From positions 44,026-108,025 of the forward strand of contig PHBJ01000009.1 in assembly GCA_002840555.1 (NCBI GenBank): a DNA stretch of 64,000 bases, written 5' to 3'. The DNA comes from Deltaproteobacteria bacterium HGW-Deltaproteobacteria-13 (lineage in GTDB: Bacteria; Desulfobacterota; Syntrophia; Syntrophales; Smithellaceae). The position numbers and the translations under genes are program-made. The notes under the pieces were generated by a model that made no database searches, had not been told where the DNA came from, and saw only the letters and a list, made by a program, of their open reading frames with translations. Of this stretch, positions 1 through 8,424 are shown piece by piece (position 1 is the first letter of the stretch; each line of letters begins with the position of its first letter).

Positions 1-706
1 TGGGCGGGTTGAATATTTTAATAACCTTTGTGGGGCTTCCATCCAGACCGAGCCGGGTCCTATCCACACCGGTTAAATCAGTGGCGGTCATCAATCTTAT
101 TTTTAATTTGGCGGCACGGCGTATATCGGCGAGGGAAGGTGAGCGCGGCTGGTTGATATCCTTCACAACCGTAAGAAGCGCGGGTAAGACAGCTTCCACA
201 ATTTCATGGCCCTCCTCAAGCAGTCTATCCACCATGATGATTTTTCCCGGAGGATCAACTTTCCGGATTTTAAAAACATAGGTTAACTGGGTGATCCCCA
301 GTTGGCGGGCGAGGCCCGGGCCAACCTGTCCGGTATCGCCGTCAATCGCCTGCCTGCCGCAAAGAATAATATCAAACGCACCGATAACCTGAATGGCCCG
401 GCTCAGTGTGTAGGCAGTCGCCCAGGAATCGGAGCCGGCAAAGGCGCGGTCTGCAAGCAATACCGCCTCGTCGGCACCCATACTTAACGCTTCCTTGAGT
501 GCATCCGCCGCTTGCGGAGGACCCATGGAAATGACGGTCACTTTGCCGCCAAAGCTCTCTTTGAGGCGCAGACCCTCTTCGATCGCATACAGATCAAACG
601 GGTTGATGATGTTGGGAACATCTTCCCGGATAAGGGTGTTGTCAACAGGATCGATTTTGACATCAGCGGTGCCAGGCACTTGTTTTATACAAACAATGAT
701 GTTCAT
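1..706 (-). CDS. etfB: Electron transfer flavoprotein beta subunit, 3' end cut by window
   Basis: Read on the minus strand, an open frame starts at the ATG ending at 706, preceded by GAGG, and runs off the left edge after about 235 codons. The protein begins MNIIVCIKQVPGTADVK and carries the ETF-beta nucleotide-binding signature CGRQAIDGDTGQVGP. ETF beta pairs with ETF alpha to carry electrons between acyl-CoA dehydrogenases or other flavoproteins and a membrane or ferredoxin-linked acceptor. The family is usually about 250-265 residues, so only a short C-terminus is missing. The alpha subunit would be expected to the left, outside the window. Identification is firm; whether it belongs to a respiratory or a bifurcating ETF cannot be told from this fragment. 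Confidence 0.93.
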   Translation of the reverse strand, partial: MNIIVCIKQVPGTADVKIDPVDNTLIREDVPNIINPFDLYAIEEGLRLKESFGGKVTVISMGPPQAADALKEALSMGADEAVLLADRAFAGSDSWATAYTLSRAIQVIGAFDIILCGRQAIDGDTGQVGPGLARQLGITQLTYVFKIRKVDPPGKIIMVDRLLEEGHEIVEAVLPALLTVVKDINQPRSPSLADIRRAAKLKIRLMTATDLTGVDRTRLGLDGSPTKVIKIFNPP

Positions 707-919
707 TAAAAAGACCTCAACGAAAACTTTAGTCAATGAGTTGCCTGACAGAGGTTGTCAATTATTTAAATATTTTTAAAGATATTATATTAAGCAGGCA
801 ACGACAATGGGAAACAAATGGGAGGACAATGGGAGGTGTAATCTATCATTGAAAATTGTCTTAAACCGGAAGTAATTGCTTATCGAAAACACATGATAAT
901 GATGCCGGAAAGAGGAGTT

Positions 920-1444
920 ATGATTACCGTCCATACCAGCGGTCACTCCACAAAGTCCATTGAAGTATTCATTCATATTCTTCAAACCTATGAGATCGAA
1001 ATGGTGGTTGATGTACGAACCATTGCTGCTTCCCGGCACAATCCCCAGTATAATAAAGACGAACTGTACAAAAGTTTAAGCTCGGAAGGCATCGGATATA
1101 TTCATTGTAAGGAACTCGGAGGATTGCGTCACCCAACCAAAAATTCAATCAATACTGCCTGGCGGATCATCTCCTTTCGCGGTTATGCCGACTACATGCA
1201 GACAACTCAATTCAAGGAGAGCATTGAGCAACTTATCAAAATTGCCGAAGAAAAGCATACCGTGATTATGTGCGCCGAAGCAGTTCCATGGCGATGTCAT
1301 CGTTCATTAATCGGTGATGCTCTGCTGATTCGGAATGTCCTGGTCACTGATATCATCAGTGAGAAAAGCAGTAAGCCGCACATCTTGACCCCGTTTGCAA
1401 ATGTGATAGGAAAAACGATTACTTATCCTGACGCCGGAATATAA
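920..1444 (+). CDS. DUF488 family protein
   Basis: A 174-residue protein from the ATG at 920, which follows AGAGGAG closely; an in-frame ATG at 893 adds nine residues but lacks a ribosome binding site. The DUF488 hallmarks are visible: TSGHSTKS near the start, VDVRTIAASRHNPQY, YIHCKELGG, and a C-terminal MCAEAVPWRCHRSLI with the Cys-His-Arg cluster. The biochemical function of the family is not established. It is divergent from etfB and followed by a universal stress protein gene with its own probable promoter, so it is probably monocistronic. Family call is sure; role unknown. Confidence 0.85.
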   Translation: MITVHTSGHSTKSIEVFIHILQTYEIEMVVDVRTIAASRHNPQYNKDELYKSLSSEGIGYIHCKELGGLRHPTKNSINTAWRIISFRGYADYMQTTQFKESIEQLIKIAEEKHTVIMCAEAVPWRCHRSLIGDALLIRNVLVTDIISEKSSKPHILTPFANVIGKTITYPDAGI

Positions 1445-1536
1445 AATAAAGAAATAAAAATTAATTCCGTTGAACATCCTGTCAACAATCCGGGATGATA
1501 GGTTTATACTACCAGTAACCTATCGAATAACCCGTA

Positions 1537-1564
1537 TTGAAAGTTTAGGGCTCTCCTATATTAT
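1537..1564 (+). promoter_or_regulatory. Candidate sigma70-type promoter for the universal stress protein gene
   Basis: TTGAAA at 1537-1542 and TATTAT at 1559-1564 are separated by 16 bases, giving a short leader before the start codon at 1590. Found by eye only; no transcription data. Confidence 0.35.
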
Positions 1565-1589
1565 AAGCAAAAAAAAGGAGGACATCATC

Positions 1590-2042
1590 ATGTTCGCACC
1601 GAAGAAAATATTAGTTCCAACGGATTTTTCAGTTTATGCAGATAATGCGTTAAAGCAGGCTTTGGATATCGCCAAACAAAACAAGGCCAAGGTTTTCCTT
1701 TTACATGTCATTGACGACGGGTTTCAGCAGTGCGCCGTTGACTACTGTCTTAATGAGGGGACTGTTCAGAGTATTTTAAAAGAGAGCATAAAAAATGCTC
1801 AGGATAAACTGCTTCAGGAAGTTAAAAAGATAACCGACAGCAACGCGGATATTGAAATTGTATATGATACAAAACGCGGCATTCCCTACGAAGAAATACT
1901 GAAGGAACAGGAAGAAAAGAACATTGATCTGATCGTGATTGCCTCGCACGGTAAAACAGGAATTTTAAAAAATCTGATGGGTGGCGTTGTGGATAAGGTT
2001 ACCAAGAGAGCAAAATGCCAGGTATTGCTTGTCAGAAGCTAA
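1590..2042 (+). CDS. Universal stress protein, UspA family
   Basis: A 150-residue single-domain Usp protein. The start at 1590 is chosen because AAGGAGG lies at 1575-1581, while the longer frame begins with a TTG at 1470 and no ribosome binding site. The N-terminus KKILVPTDFSVYADNAL and the C-terminal IVIASHGKTGILKNLMG are typical. The ATP-binding consensus G-2x-G-9x-G(S/T) is slightly degenerate: the first Gly is Ala and the final Ser/Thr is Gly, so nucleotide binding is possible but not certain. Usp proteins are cytoplasmic and induced by starvation or stress. The next gene follows after 47 bases and may be cotranscribed. Confidence 0.9.
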   Translation: MFAPKKILVPTDFSVYADNALKQALDIAKQNKAKVFLLHVIDDGFQQCAVDYCLNEGTVQSILKESIKNAQDKLLQEVKKITDSNADIEIVYDTKRGIPYEEILKEQEEKNIDLIVIASHGKTGILKNLMGGVVDKVTKRAKCQVLLVRS

Positions 2043-2089
2043 AGACCGGACATTCATTGGCGCGATAACAGATAAAGGAGTTTACGAAA

Positions 2090-2419
2090 ATGAAAAAAAT
2101 ATTTTCGGCGATCGTTTTGACATCTGTGCCGCTCTTAACAATGTGTTCGGGGCCTCATGGGACGATGATGTATGATTGGGATCGCACTGGAAATTATGGA
2201 TGTTGGTTGGGGTCCGGTTATGGATATGGAGGTATGTATATGGGATTGCTGTTTTTAATCATTCTCGGTGTAGCCATTTATTTTTTCGTTCAATATTTAA
2301 TGTCAAAGAATGCGGTCGGTCAGGCGCAGGAAACGCCGATAGACATTCTCAAAAAACGTTATGCCAAAGGCGAGTTGACGAAAGAAGAATTTGATCGGAT
2401 GAAAAATGACTTGCAATGA
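2090..2419 (+). CDS. Small membrane protein with C-terminal SHOCT domain
   Basis: A 109-residue protein starting after AAAGGAG. It has an N-terminal hydrophobic signal-like segment ending in LTMC (a weak lipobox), a Gly/Tyr-rich stretch around residues 34-50, one clear membrane helix (about 51-70) and a C-terminal SHOCT motif: PIDILKKRYAKGELTKEEFD. SHOCT modules are short helical C-terminal motifs thought to mediate oligomerisation. The stop overlaps the next start by four bases, implying translational coupling with the outer-membrane protein gene. No enzymatic function is suggested. Confidence 0.8.
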   Translation: MKKIFSAIVLTSVPLLTMCSGPHGTMMYDWDRTGNYGCWLGSGYGYGGMYMGLLFLIILGVAIYFFVQYLMSKNAVGQAQETPIDILKKRYAKGELTKEEFDRMKNDLQ

Positions 2420-3372
2420 ACTCAGCACGATTCTTGCCGATCGTTATGGCACATTCCGTCAAACATGAGGGGCAACCCAATGCAATGAAAGCCAGTTTAA
2501 GTTTCATCAATAAAGGCCATGAATCTCTTGCCGGACATAATTTAAATGCAGGCCACAGCCGTTTCAAACGGCGTCATTCAAACGGCGTACCGGCAATACA
2601 ATTATTTCTTGCATTTATTTTTTTATTTTCCGCTTTTGCTCCCATTGTTGCGCAGGCAGGTCCGCCCTTTGTAACGGATGATCCGGAACCGGTAGAGTAT
2701 CAGCACTGGGAGATCTACCTGGCAGCTCAATATAAGCATGACCGCGATCAGGATTCTTCAACCCTTCCGCATCTCGAAATTAATTATGGCGCTGTACCGA
2801 ATGTTCAAATCCATTTGATCGCGCCTCTTGTATATGTGAGACCGGAAGGCGACTCTTCTCAATACGGTTATGGAGACACGGAACTGGGAGTCAAATTTCG
2901 TTTTATTAAAGAAACGGAATACATGCCTCAGGTCGGAATATTCCCGATGATTGAACTCACAACCGGTGATGAAGAAAAGGGACTGGGAAACGGCAGAACG
3001 CAATATTTCCTGCCCGTCTGGCTGCAAAAAAGCTTCGGGCCATGGACAACCTACGGCGGCGGAGGATACTGGATCAATCCCGGCCCGGGGAATAAGGATT
3101 GGTGGCAGTTGGGATGGCAGCTCTCAAGGGAAATCAATAAACATCTTACCCTGGGAGCGGAACTCTATTACAAGACAGCCGGTACAACGGACAGCAACGA
3201 TACTACCGGATACTCAATCGGCGCCATCATCAATTTTAACGAAAACCATCATGTGTTGCTCTCTGCAGGACAGGATATTAACGGGCCGAACTATTTGTCT
3301 GCTTACATTGGTTATCAATTCACTTTCGGACCGTTCGGCATTGGACCGTTAAAAAATAATAAGGACTCATAA
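2416..3372 (+). CDS. Predicted outer-membrane beta-barrel protein
   Basis: 318 residues from the ATG at 2416, which overlaps the previous stop (ATGA). A hydrophobic segment followed by an AQA-type signal peptidase site lies around residues 56-77, so the true start may be a later ATG; 2485 has GAGGGG 12 bases upstream and would shorten the n-region. The mature part begins GPPFVTDDPEPVEYQHWE and is rich in alternating aromatic and polar residues with repeated Gly-Tyr strands, ending in YIGYQFTFGPFG, as in outer-membrane barrels. It resembles the family loosely annotated as MetA-pathway of phenol degradation or transporter-like, whose function is uncertain. Substrate cannot be inferred. Confidence 0.65.
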   Translation: MNSARFLPIVMAHSVKHEGQPNAMKASLSFINKGHESLAGHNLNAGHSRFKRRHSNGVPAIQLFLAFIFLFSAFAPIVAQAGPPFVTDDPEPVEYQHWEIYLAAQYKHDRDQDSSTLPHLEINYGAVPNVQIHLIAPLVYVRPEGDSSQYGYGDTELGVKFRFIKETEYMPQVGIFPMIELTTGDEEKGLGNGRTQYFLPVWLQKSFGPWTTYGGGGYWINPGPGNKDWWQLGWQLSREINKHLTLGAELYYKTAGTTDSNDTTGYSIGAIINFNENHHVLLSAGQDINGPNYLSAYIGYQFTFGPFGIGPLKNNKDS

Positions 3373-3443
3373 ATTATCCTTGAGCCAATAAATTTTCACT
3401 CAATAATCAACCGGCTGCCAAGAGTTCAGGAAAGGAGGAAAAA

Positions 3444-3902
3444 ATGTTAAATCAGGAATTCATGATGTTGCATGTTCTTTTCGGCATCCTGGGTATTCTG
3501 TTTGCGGTTGCCTTGTTTGTGGATGTCTTGAATGCTAATGAGGATAATTACAAGAGAATTAAAAAGTTAAGTGTAGCGGTTACCATACTGATTGTTCTGG
3601 CCTTTATGATCGGGGGGTACTGGTATGTTGTGTATTATGGCGCCGACCGGGATATTATCAAGGCGGGCCAATGGCCCTGGGCGCACAATTATTTTATGGA
3701 AGTGAAGGAGCATCTTTTTTTCGCATTACTGCTGCTCAGTATTTACCTGCCGATAGCGGTTCATGGCCTGATGCCTTTGGACGAACAGAAAAAGAAAAAT
3801 CTTATTTTGGGAATCAGCGCGTTGATTGTATTGCTCGGCCTTTTCATGGAAGGAGCCGGTGGAATTATCAGTAAAGGCGTCACCATGGGATTAGGGAGGT
3901 AG
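3444..3902 (+). CDS. Four-helix integral membrane protein, unknown function
   Basis: 152 residues behind a strong AAAGGAGG. Hydrophobic segments lie at about 9-29, 42-65, 90-109 and 119-138, joined by short charged loops. Histidines at 10, 81, 90 and 107 sit in or at the ends of helices, which would allow haem or metal binding, but no known cytochrome motif is present. It is followed after five bases by another small membrane protein, so the two probably act together. I do not recognise the family. Confidence 0.6.
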   Translation: MLNQEFMMLHVLFGILGILFAVALFVDVLNANEDNYKRIKKLSVAVTILIVLAFMIGGYWYVVYYGADRDIIKAGQWPWAHNYFMEVKEHLFFALLLLSIYLPIAVHGLMPLDEQKKKNLILGISALIVLLGLFMEGAGGIISKGVTMGLGR

Positions 3903-3907
3903 CGACG

Positions 3908-4246
3908 ATGAATAATACGCAAACGGGAAAATATGCTGCGGGTTTTGGCATTTCACTGGCTGTAACAACTCTGTTGAATGCCGTGATTCTGGTTGTCAAG
4001 GAATTAAACGGCTCGGTTATGGGCGCGATGAAATCGGCGCTGGGACATCACTGGACAACGCATGGCGTTTTGGTCATCCTCGTATTTGTTGTCCTTGGAT
4101 TTATATTTTCCGGAATGAAGTTTGAAGATAAACTGGATTCCGGCAAACTGCTTAGATACATTGTCTGGGCCGTGATCATCAGCGTTATTATTATCGCGGG
4201 ATTTTTCCTGCCCAATTTAAAAGTTGCTTCAGCGATAAAGTACTGA
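3908..4246 (+). CDS. Three-helix small membrane protein, unknown function
   Basis: 112 residues; hydrophobic segments at about 10-31, 53-70 and 82-101. A His-rich turn (GHHWTTHG, residues 46-53) lies between helices 1 and 2. The gene follows its neighbour after five bases and starts behind GGGAGG, so the pair forms an operon. The protein has no motif I can name. Together with the preceding gene it looks like a two-subunit membrane assembly, an inference from spacing and histidine placement only. Confidence 0.55.
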   Translation: MNNTQTGKYAAGFGISLAVTTLLNAVILVVKELNGSVMGAMKSALGHHWTTHGVLVILVFVVLGFIFSGMKFEDKLDSGKLLRYIVWAVIISVIIIAGFFLPNLKVASAIKY

Positions 4247-4362
4247 TTAAATATCAAATATTCACCGGCCGCTGATTTTTCACCTTGTTTCTTCAAGGGA
4301 TTAATTTTATAATAATAAATTATAAAAATGGAATTAAAAAATGAATAGAGAGTAGATTAAGA

Positions 4363-6585
4363 ATGATCAATCCTTTGTTTGAGAAAAACAGAAAAGCTCT
4401 CTTCATTGCTGTGATTGTTTTTATTGCGGCTGCCATTTTAATTATTATATTGGGCCATTTTTCTTATCAGGGCCAGAAAAAATACATTAAAAATGCCGCA
4501 AAGCAGCAGCTTGCCGCAATCGCGGATCTTAAAGTTCGAGAAATAGAAAATTGGCGCCGGGAGCGGATCGGCGATGCAAATGTCATCCGGTATAACGCGG
4601 GTTTTACTTCCAGTGTTTATCAATATTTTAATGATTCATCGGCAGCGGCAGCTCAAGGAAGGATTCTGTCATTGCTTGCGGCGACTCAGGAATCATATCA
4701 GTATAAAAACATATTACTTCTCGATAAAAACAAAAAAGTCAAACTGGCCCTCAAAAAATATGATTCTGATTATGGTGAGATTCATTCGGATGTTATCAAC
4801 GAAGCAGCAGGAAGAAAAGAAATTGTCCTGAGCGATTTTTATAAAGATAAAAATACCGGCGATGTTCATCTTACGATGGCGGTACCGGTTATAATATCAA
4901 AAGGAAACAACGCGACGATTCTTGGGACTGTAATGATTATCATTGATCCTGATTTACGTTTATATCCCGCGATCAAATCATGGCCCGTACCGAGTTCATC
5001 CGGTGAAACCCTGCTGGTGCGTCGTGAGGGTAATGAAGTTGTCTATCTTAACGAGTTACGGCATGAAAAAAATATGCCCCTGATGATGAGACGATCCCTC
5101 AATGAAAATCAATTGCCGGCCGTGAAGGCTGTCCTGGGCGAGAGAGGAATAGTAGAGGGGTTGGATTACGGCCAAAAGAAGGTTCTTGCGGCCATTGGAC
5201 CGGTGCCCCATACGACCTGGTATCTGGTGGCTAAAATCGATGAAGAAGAAATATTTGCCCCTATTGAGGAGCGTTTTTGGGTTACCCTGTTTTTTATTGC
5301 GGTTATTATATTAATGCTCGGGGCCATTACAGCTTATTTCTTGCGTCATCAACAGGCAAAAGTATACCGTAAAGAATTTGAGTTGGAAGAGAAAAGAGCG
5401 TCTTTATACGCCCGCAGTCTGATTGAAGCAAGCATCGATCCTTTAGTGACAGTCAATTCTGAGGGGAAAATTACTGATGTAAACAAATCAACAGAATTGA
5501 TTACGGGACTGCCCAGAGAAAAACTTATCGGCAGCGATTTTTCAAGCTATTTTACCGAGCAGGAAAAAGCCGAGGAAGTGTATAAATTGGTTTTTAAGAA
5601 TGGCGTTGTCCGGGATTATCCTCTGGCTTTAAGAAACATTTCCGGGCAGGTTACGGATGTACTATACAATGCTACGGTATATAAAGATGATTCCGGAGCC
5701 GTGCAGGGCTTATTTGCCGCAGCCCGCGATGTGACAGAATTAAGACTTATGCAGAAAGAACTCAAAGCAGCTCACGATGAATTGGAGCTGAGGGTGGAAG
5801 AAAGAACCAATGAATTAAAAAGAGCGAATGAATCTCTGGAATCGGAAATCAGAGAACGGAAAGAAATGGAAAGACTCATCGAATGGCGGACACGGCTGCT
5901 GGAAGTAACGAACAAGGAATTAGAGAGTTTCAGCTATTCCGTATCGCACGATTTGCGCGCCCCGCTGCGCGCTATTGACGGTTATTCCCGTATGCTGCTC
6001 AGAGATCAGGCCGATAAACTTGATAAAGAAGCAAAACGGAAATTTGAATTAATCAGAAGCAATACGCAAATCATGGGAAAGCTCATAGACGATCTGCTTT
6101 CCTTTTCGCGTTTGGGGCGTCTGGATATTAATATGTCCAGATTGGATGTGGAAAGTCTCATCCATGATACATGGAAGGAATTGCAAATCATTAACCCGGA
6201 TCGAAATCTTATTTTCAGCATTAAAAATATTCCTGAGAGTTGGGGCGACCGGACATTAATCAAGCAAGTATATTCCAATCTTTTATCCAATGCGATAAAA
6301 TATACCAAGTCAAGAGTCGACGCGCATATTGAGACCGGCGGGTACTCTGAAAACAATGAAAATATTTACTATGTTAAAGATAATGGTGTCGGCTTTGATA
6401 TGAATTACTACGATAAATTATTTGGCGTTTTTCAACGGTTGCATAGCGCTGATGATTATGAAGGAACAGGGGTTGGCCTGGCCATTGTACAGCAGATCAT
6501 CCATCGCCACGGCGGCCGCGTTTGGGCCGAAAGCAAAGTTGAAGAAGGCGCTGTGTTTTATTTTAGTCTCCAAAGAAAGGAATGA
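4363..6585 (+). CDS. Membrane sensor histidine kinase with extracytoplasmic domain and PAS
   Basis: 740 residues. An N-terminal helix (about 13-32) and a second helix (about 305-328) enclose a roughly 270-residue extracytoplasmic sensor region, probably Cache-like. A PAS domain follows (about 350-460), then a heptad-rich coiled coil. The phosphoacceptor box is FSYSVSHDLRAPLRAIDGY, and the ATPase domain shows the N box NLLSNAIKYT, the G1 box KDNGVGFD and the G2 box GTGVGLAIV. The kinase core resembles the phytochrome-like subgroup. Two response-regulator genes follow with 6-base and 33-base gaps, so this is the input of a signalling operon. The signal is unknown. Confidence 0.9.
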   Translation: MINPLFEKNRKALFIAVIVFIAAAILIIILGHFSYQGQKKYIKNAAKQQLAAIADLKVREIENWRRERIGDANVIRYNAGFTSSVYQYFNDSSAAAAQGRILSLLAATQESYQYKNILLLDKNKKVKLALKKYDSDYGEIHSDVINEAAGRKEIVLSDFYKDKNTGDVHLTMAVPVIISKGNNATILGTVMIIIDPDLRLYPAIKSWPVPSSSGETLLVRREGNEVVYLNELRHEKNMPLMMRRSLNENQLPAVKAVLGERGIVEGLDYGQKKVLAAIGPVPHTTWYLVAKIDEEEIFAPIEERFWVTLFFIAVIILMLGAITAYFLRHQQAKVYRKEFELEEKRASLYARSLIEASIDPLVTVNSEGKITDVNKSTELITGLPREKLIGSDFSSYFTEQEKAEEVYKLVFKNGVVRDYPLALRNISGQVTDVLYNATVYKDDSGAVQGLFAAARDVTELRLMQKELKAAHDELELRVEERTNELKRANESLESEIRERKEMERLIEWRTRLLEVTNKELESFSYSVSHDLRAPLRAIDGYSRMLLRDQADKLDKEAKRKFELIRSNTQIMGKLIDDLLSFSRLGRLDINMSRLDVESLIHDTWKELQIINPDRNLIFSIKNIPESWGDRTLIKQVYSNLLSNAIKYTKSRVDAHIETGGYSENNENIYYVKDNGVGFDMNYYDKLFGVFQRLHSADDYEGTGVGLAIVQQIIHRHGGRVWAESKVEEGAVFYFSLQRKE

Positions 6586-6591
6586 TTCAGT

Positions 6592-7044
6592 ATGATAGAT
6601 TATTCGGATATGGTCATTGTTGAAGATAATTTTCACGATGTAGAAATGATCATGGATGCGCTCCATGACACTGAGAGGAAAATATCAACATTAATCCTAC
6701 GGGATGGCGCCGAAGCGGTAAAACACTTCTTTGAGCCGCCAGACAATGTTTTGTCCGGAAATCTGCCGTTGCCCAAATTAATTTTGCTGGATCTCAAGAT
6801 TCCCAAAATAAATGGACTGGAAGTGTTAAAATTACTGAAGTCGAATGAAAAAACAAAATACATACCGGTTGTTATTTTTACATCGTCCAATGAACCCAGG
6901 GACCGTCTGGAAAGTTATCAGCTGGGCGCAAACAGCTATTTGGTCAAACCTTTGGACGCCGATATGTTTTATGGTTACATTAAGCAGATTGTTAATTATT
7001 GGGCAATGATGAATATCAATGTACATCAAACGGGCATTATCTGA
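6592..7044 (+). CDS. Single-domain response regulator (Rcp1-like)
   Basis: 150 residues, one receiver domain with no output. Acidic pocket VEDNFHD near the N-terminus, phosphoacceptor Asp in LILLDLKIPKINGLEV, conserved Thr/Ser in VVIFTSSNEPRD and Lys in ANSYLVKPLD. Longer loops than CheY place it with the Rcp1 type that commonly pairs with phytochrome-like kinases, matching the kinase just upstream. It likely receives phosphate from that kinase and passes it on or acts by protein binding. Confidence 0.92.
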   Translation: MIDYSDMVIVEDNFHDVEMIMDALHDTERKISTLILRDGAEAVKHFFEPPDNVLSGNLPLPKLILLDLKIPKINGLEVLKLLKSNEKTKYIPVVIFTSSNEPRDRLESYQLGANSYLVKPLDADMFYGYIKQIVNYWAMMNINVHQTGII

Positions 7045-7077
7045 GAAATATTGTTAATGATTAATTCGGGAGGTGTT

Positions 7078-8328
7078 ATGGAGAAAGAATTACGAATATT
7101 AATCCTGGAAGATGCAGTTTCGGATGCGGAATTGATGGAAGATGATCTCAAGCAGGCAGGTCTCCTGTTTGTCTCTAAAAGAGTTGCCGCACGACAGGCT
7201 TTTGTCAATGCACTGAATGACTTTAACCCGGATATTGTTTTGGCTGACTATAACCTGCCGGGGTTCGACGGTAAATGGGCATTAAAAATTTCCCAAGATA
7301 AATATCCGGAAATCCCCTTTATATTTGTTTCGGGCGCTCTAGGTGAGGAATTGGCCATCGAACTCCTTAAAAAAGGAGCAACCGACTATGTATTAAAAAG
7401 CAGACTGGCTAAACTGGCCCCGGCCGTTAAAAGAGCCCTGGATGAACTCAGCGGCCGCCAGGAGCGTAAGAAGGCTGAAAATGCTTTAAAGGAATCGGAA
7501 AACAAGTACAGAACGATTTTTGATAACACCGGAACGGCCATGATTATTGTCGACGATGGCGGCACCATTATTTTAACGAACCGTGAATTTGAAAAACTCA
7601 CCGGGTGTGCAAAAAAAGAGATTGAAAATAAAAAAGGCTGGATAGATTTCATTCATGTTGATGATCAAAGAAAAGTAATGGAATTAAAGAAAAGCTCCAA
7701 AAAAAATTCGCGTCATGCATCCGATCACCGGGAAGTTCTCTTTATCAATCGTGACGCGGGGATCAGAAATGTTATCATCAATATGGCCTCCATCGCTTCT
7801 ACCGGTCAATATGCCGTTTCTTTTCTGGATATTGAGGATCTCAAAAAAACGGAGTTGGAACTAAAAAGCAGTGAAAATGAATTGCGCTCAAAAACGCTTA
7901 GTCTGGAAGAAACCAATACCGCGCTCAAGGTTTTGCTCAGACAAAGAGAAGAAGATCAAAATGTGATGGAGCAAAAAGTTATCGATAACGTGAAAACGTT
8001 TATTTTACCCTATATTGAAAAATTAAAATGCCTCAAGTTAAATGACAGCCAGTCCGGTCATCTTGAAATCATCGAGACAAATATTAATAATATCATATCG
8101 CCATTTTTAAGAAATCTGACGATGGAACATTTTAATCTGACACCCCGAGAGATACAAGTTGTCAATCTGGTCAAGGAAGGCAAAACAACCAAAGAGATGA
8201 CGCAGCTGCTGAATATATCCGCCACGGCCGTCGATTTTCATAGAAAAAATGTTCGGCTGAAACTTGGCATAAAAAACAAGAAAGCCAATCTGCGGTCATT
8301 TCTTCATGCGATGAATTCACAGCATTGA
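7078..8328 (+). CDS. Response regulator with PAS domain and LuxR-type HTH
   Basis: 416 residues from the ATG at 7078 behind GGGAGGTG; an upstream TTG at 7051 is less likely. Domain order: receiver (about 1-120, phospho-Asp in LADYNLPGFDG), PAS (about 140-255), a helical coiled-coil region, and a C-terminal LuxR helix-turn-helix beginning LTPREIQVVNLVKEGKT. It is the likely DNA-binding output for the kinase and receiver encoded just upstream. A receiver, PAS and LuxR helix-turn-helix in one protein suggests it integrates phosphorylation with a second, intracellular signal. Target genes are unknown; the aldehyde dehydrogenase downstream is a candidate by position only. Confidence 0.88.
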   Translation: MEKELRILILEDAVSDAELMEDDLKQAGLLFVSKRVAARQAFVNALNDFNPDIVLADYNLPGFDGKWALKISQDKYPEIPFIFVSGALGEELAIELLKKGATDYVLKSRLAKLAPAVKRALDELSGRQERKKAENALKESENKYRTIFDNTGTAMIIVDDGGTIILTNREFEKLTGCAKKEIENKKGWIDFIHVDDQRKVMELKKSSKKNSRHASDHREVLFINRDAGIRNVIINMASIASTGQYAVSFLDIEDLKKTELELKSSENELRSKTLSLEETNTALKVLLRQREEDQNVMEQKVIDNVKTFILPYIEKLKCLKLNDSQSGHLEIIETNINNIISPFLRNLTMEHFNLTPREIQVVNLVKEGKTTKEMTQLLNISATAVDFHRKNVRLKLGIKNKKANLRSFLHAMNSQH

Positions 8329-8424
8329 CGACGGTCAATAGGAATTGAATGATGAGCAGGGCGTAATGTCATTTATGGATAAATATTTCACAAACCCTGT
8401 TGCGTCTATCCGGCGCTGAAGGAA

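Noticed and set aside
4363..6585. Histidine kinase as a phytochrome
   Set aside because: The kinase core resembles that group, but there is no GAF/PHY region or chromophore cysteine; the sensor is between two membrane helices.
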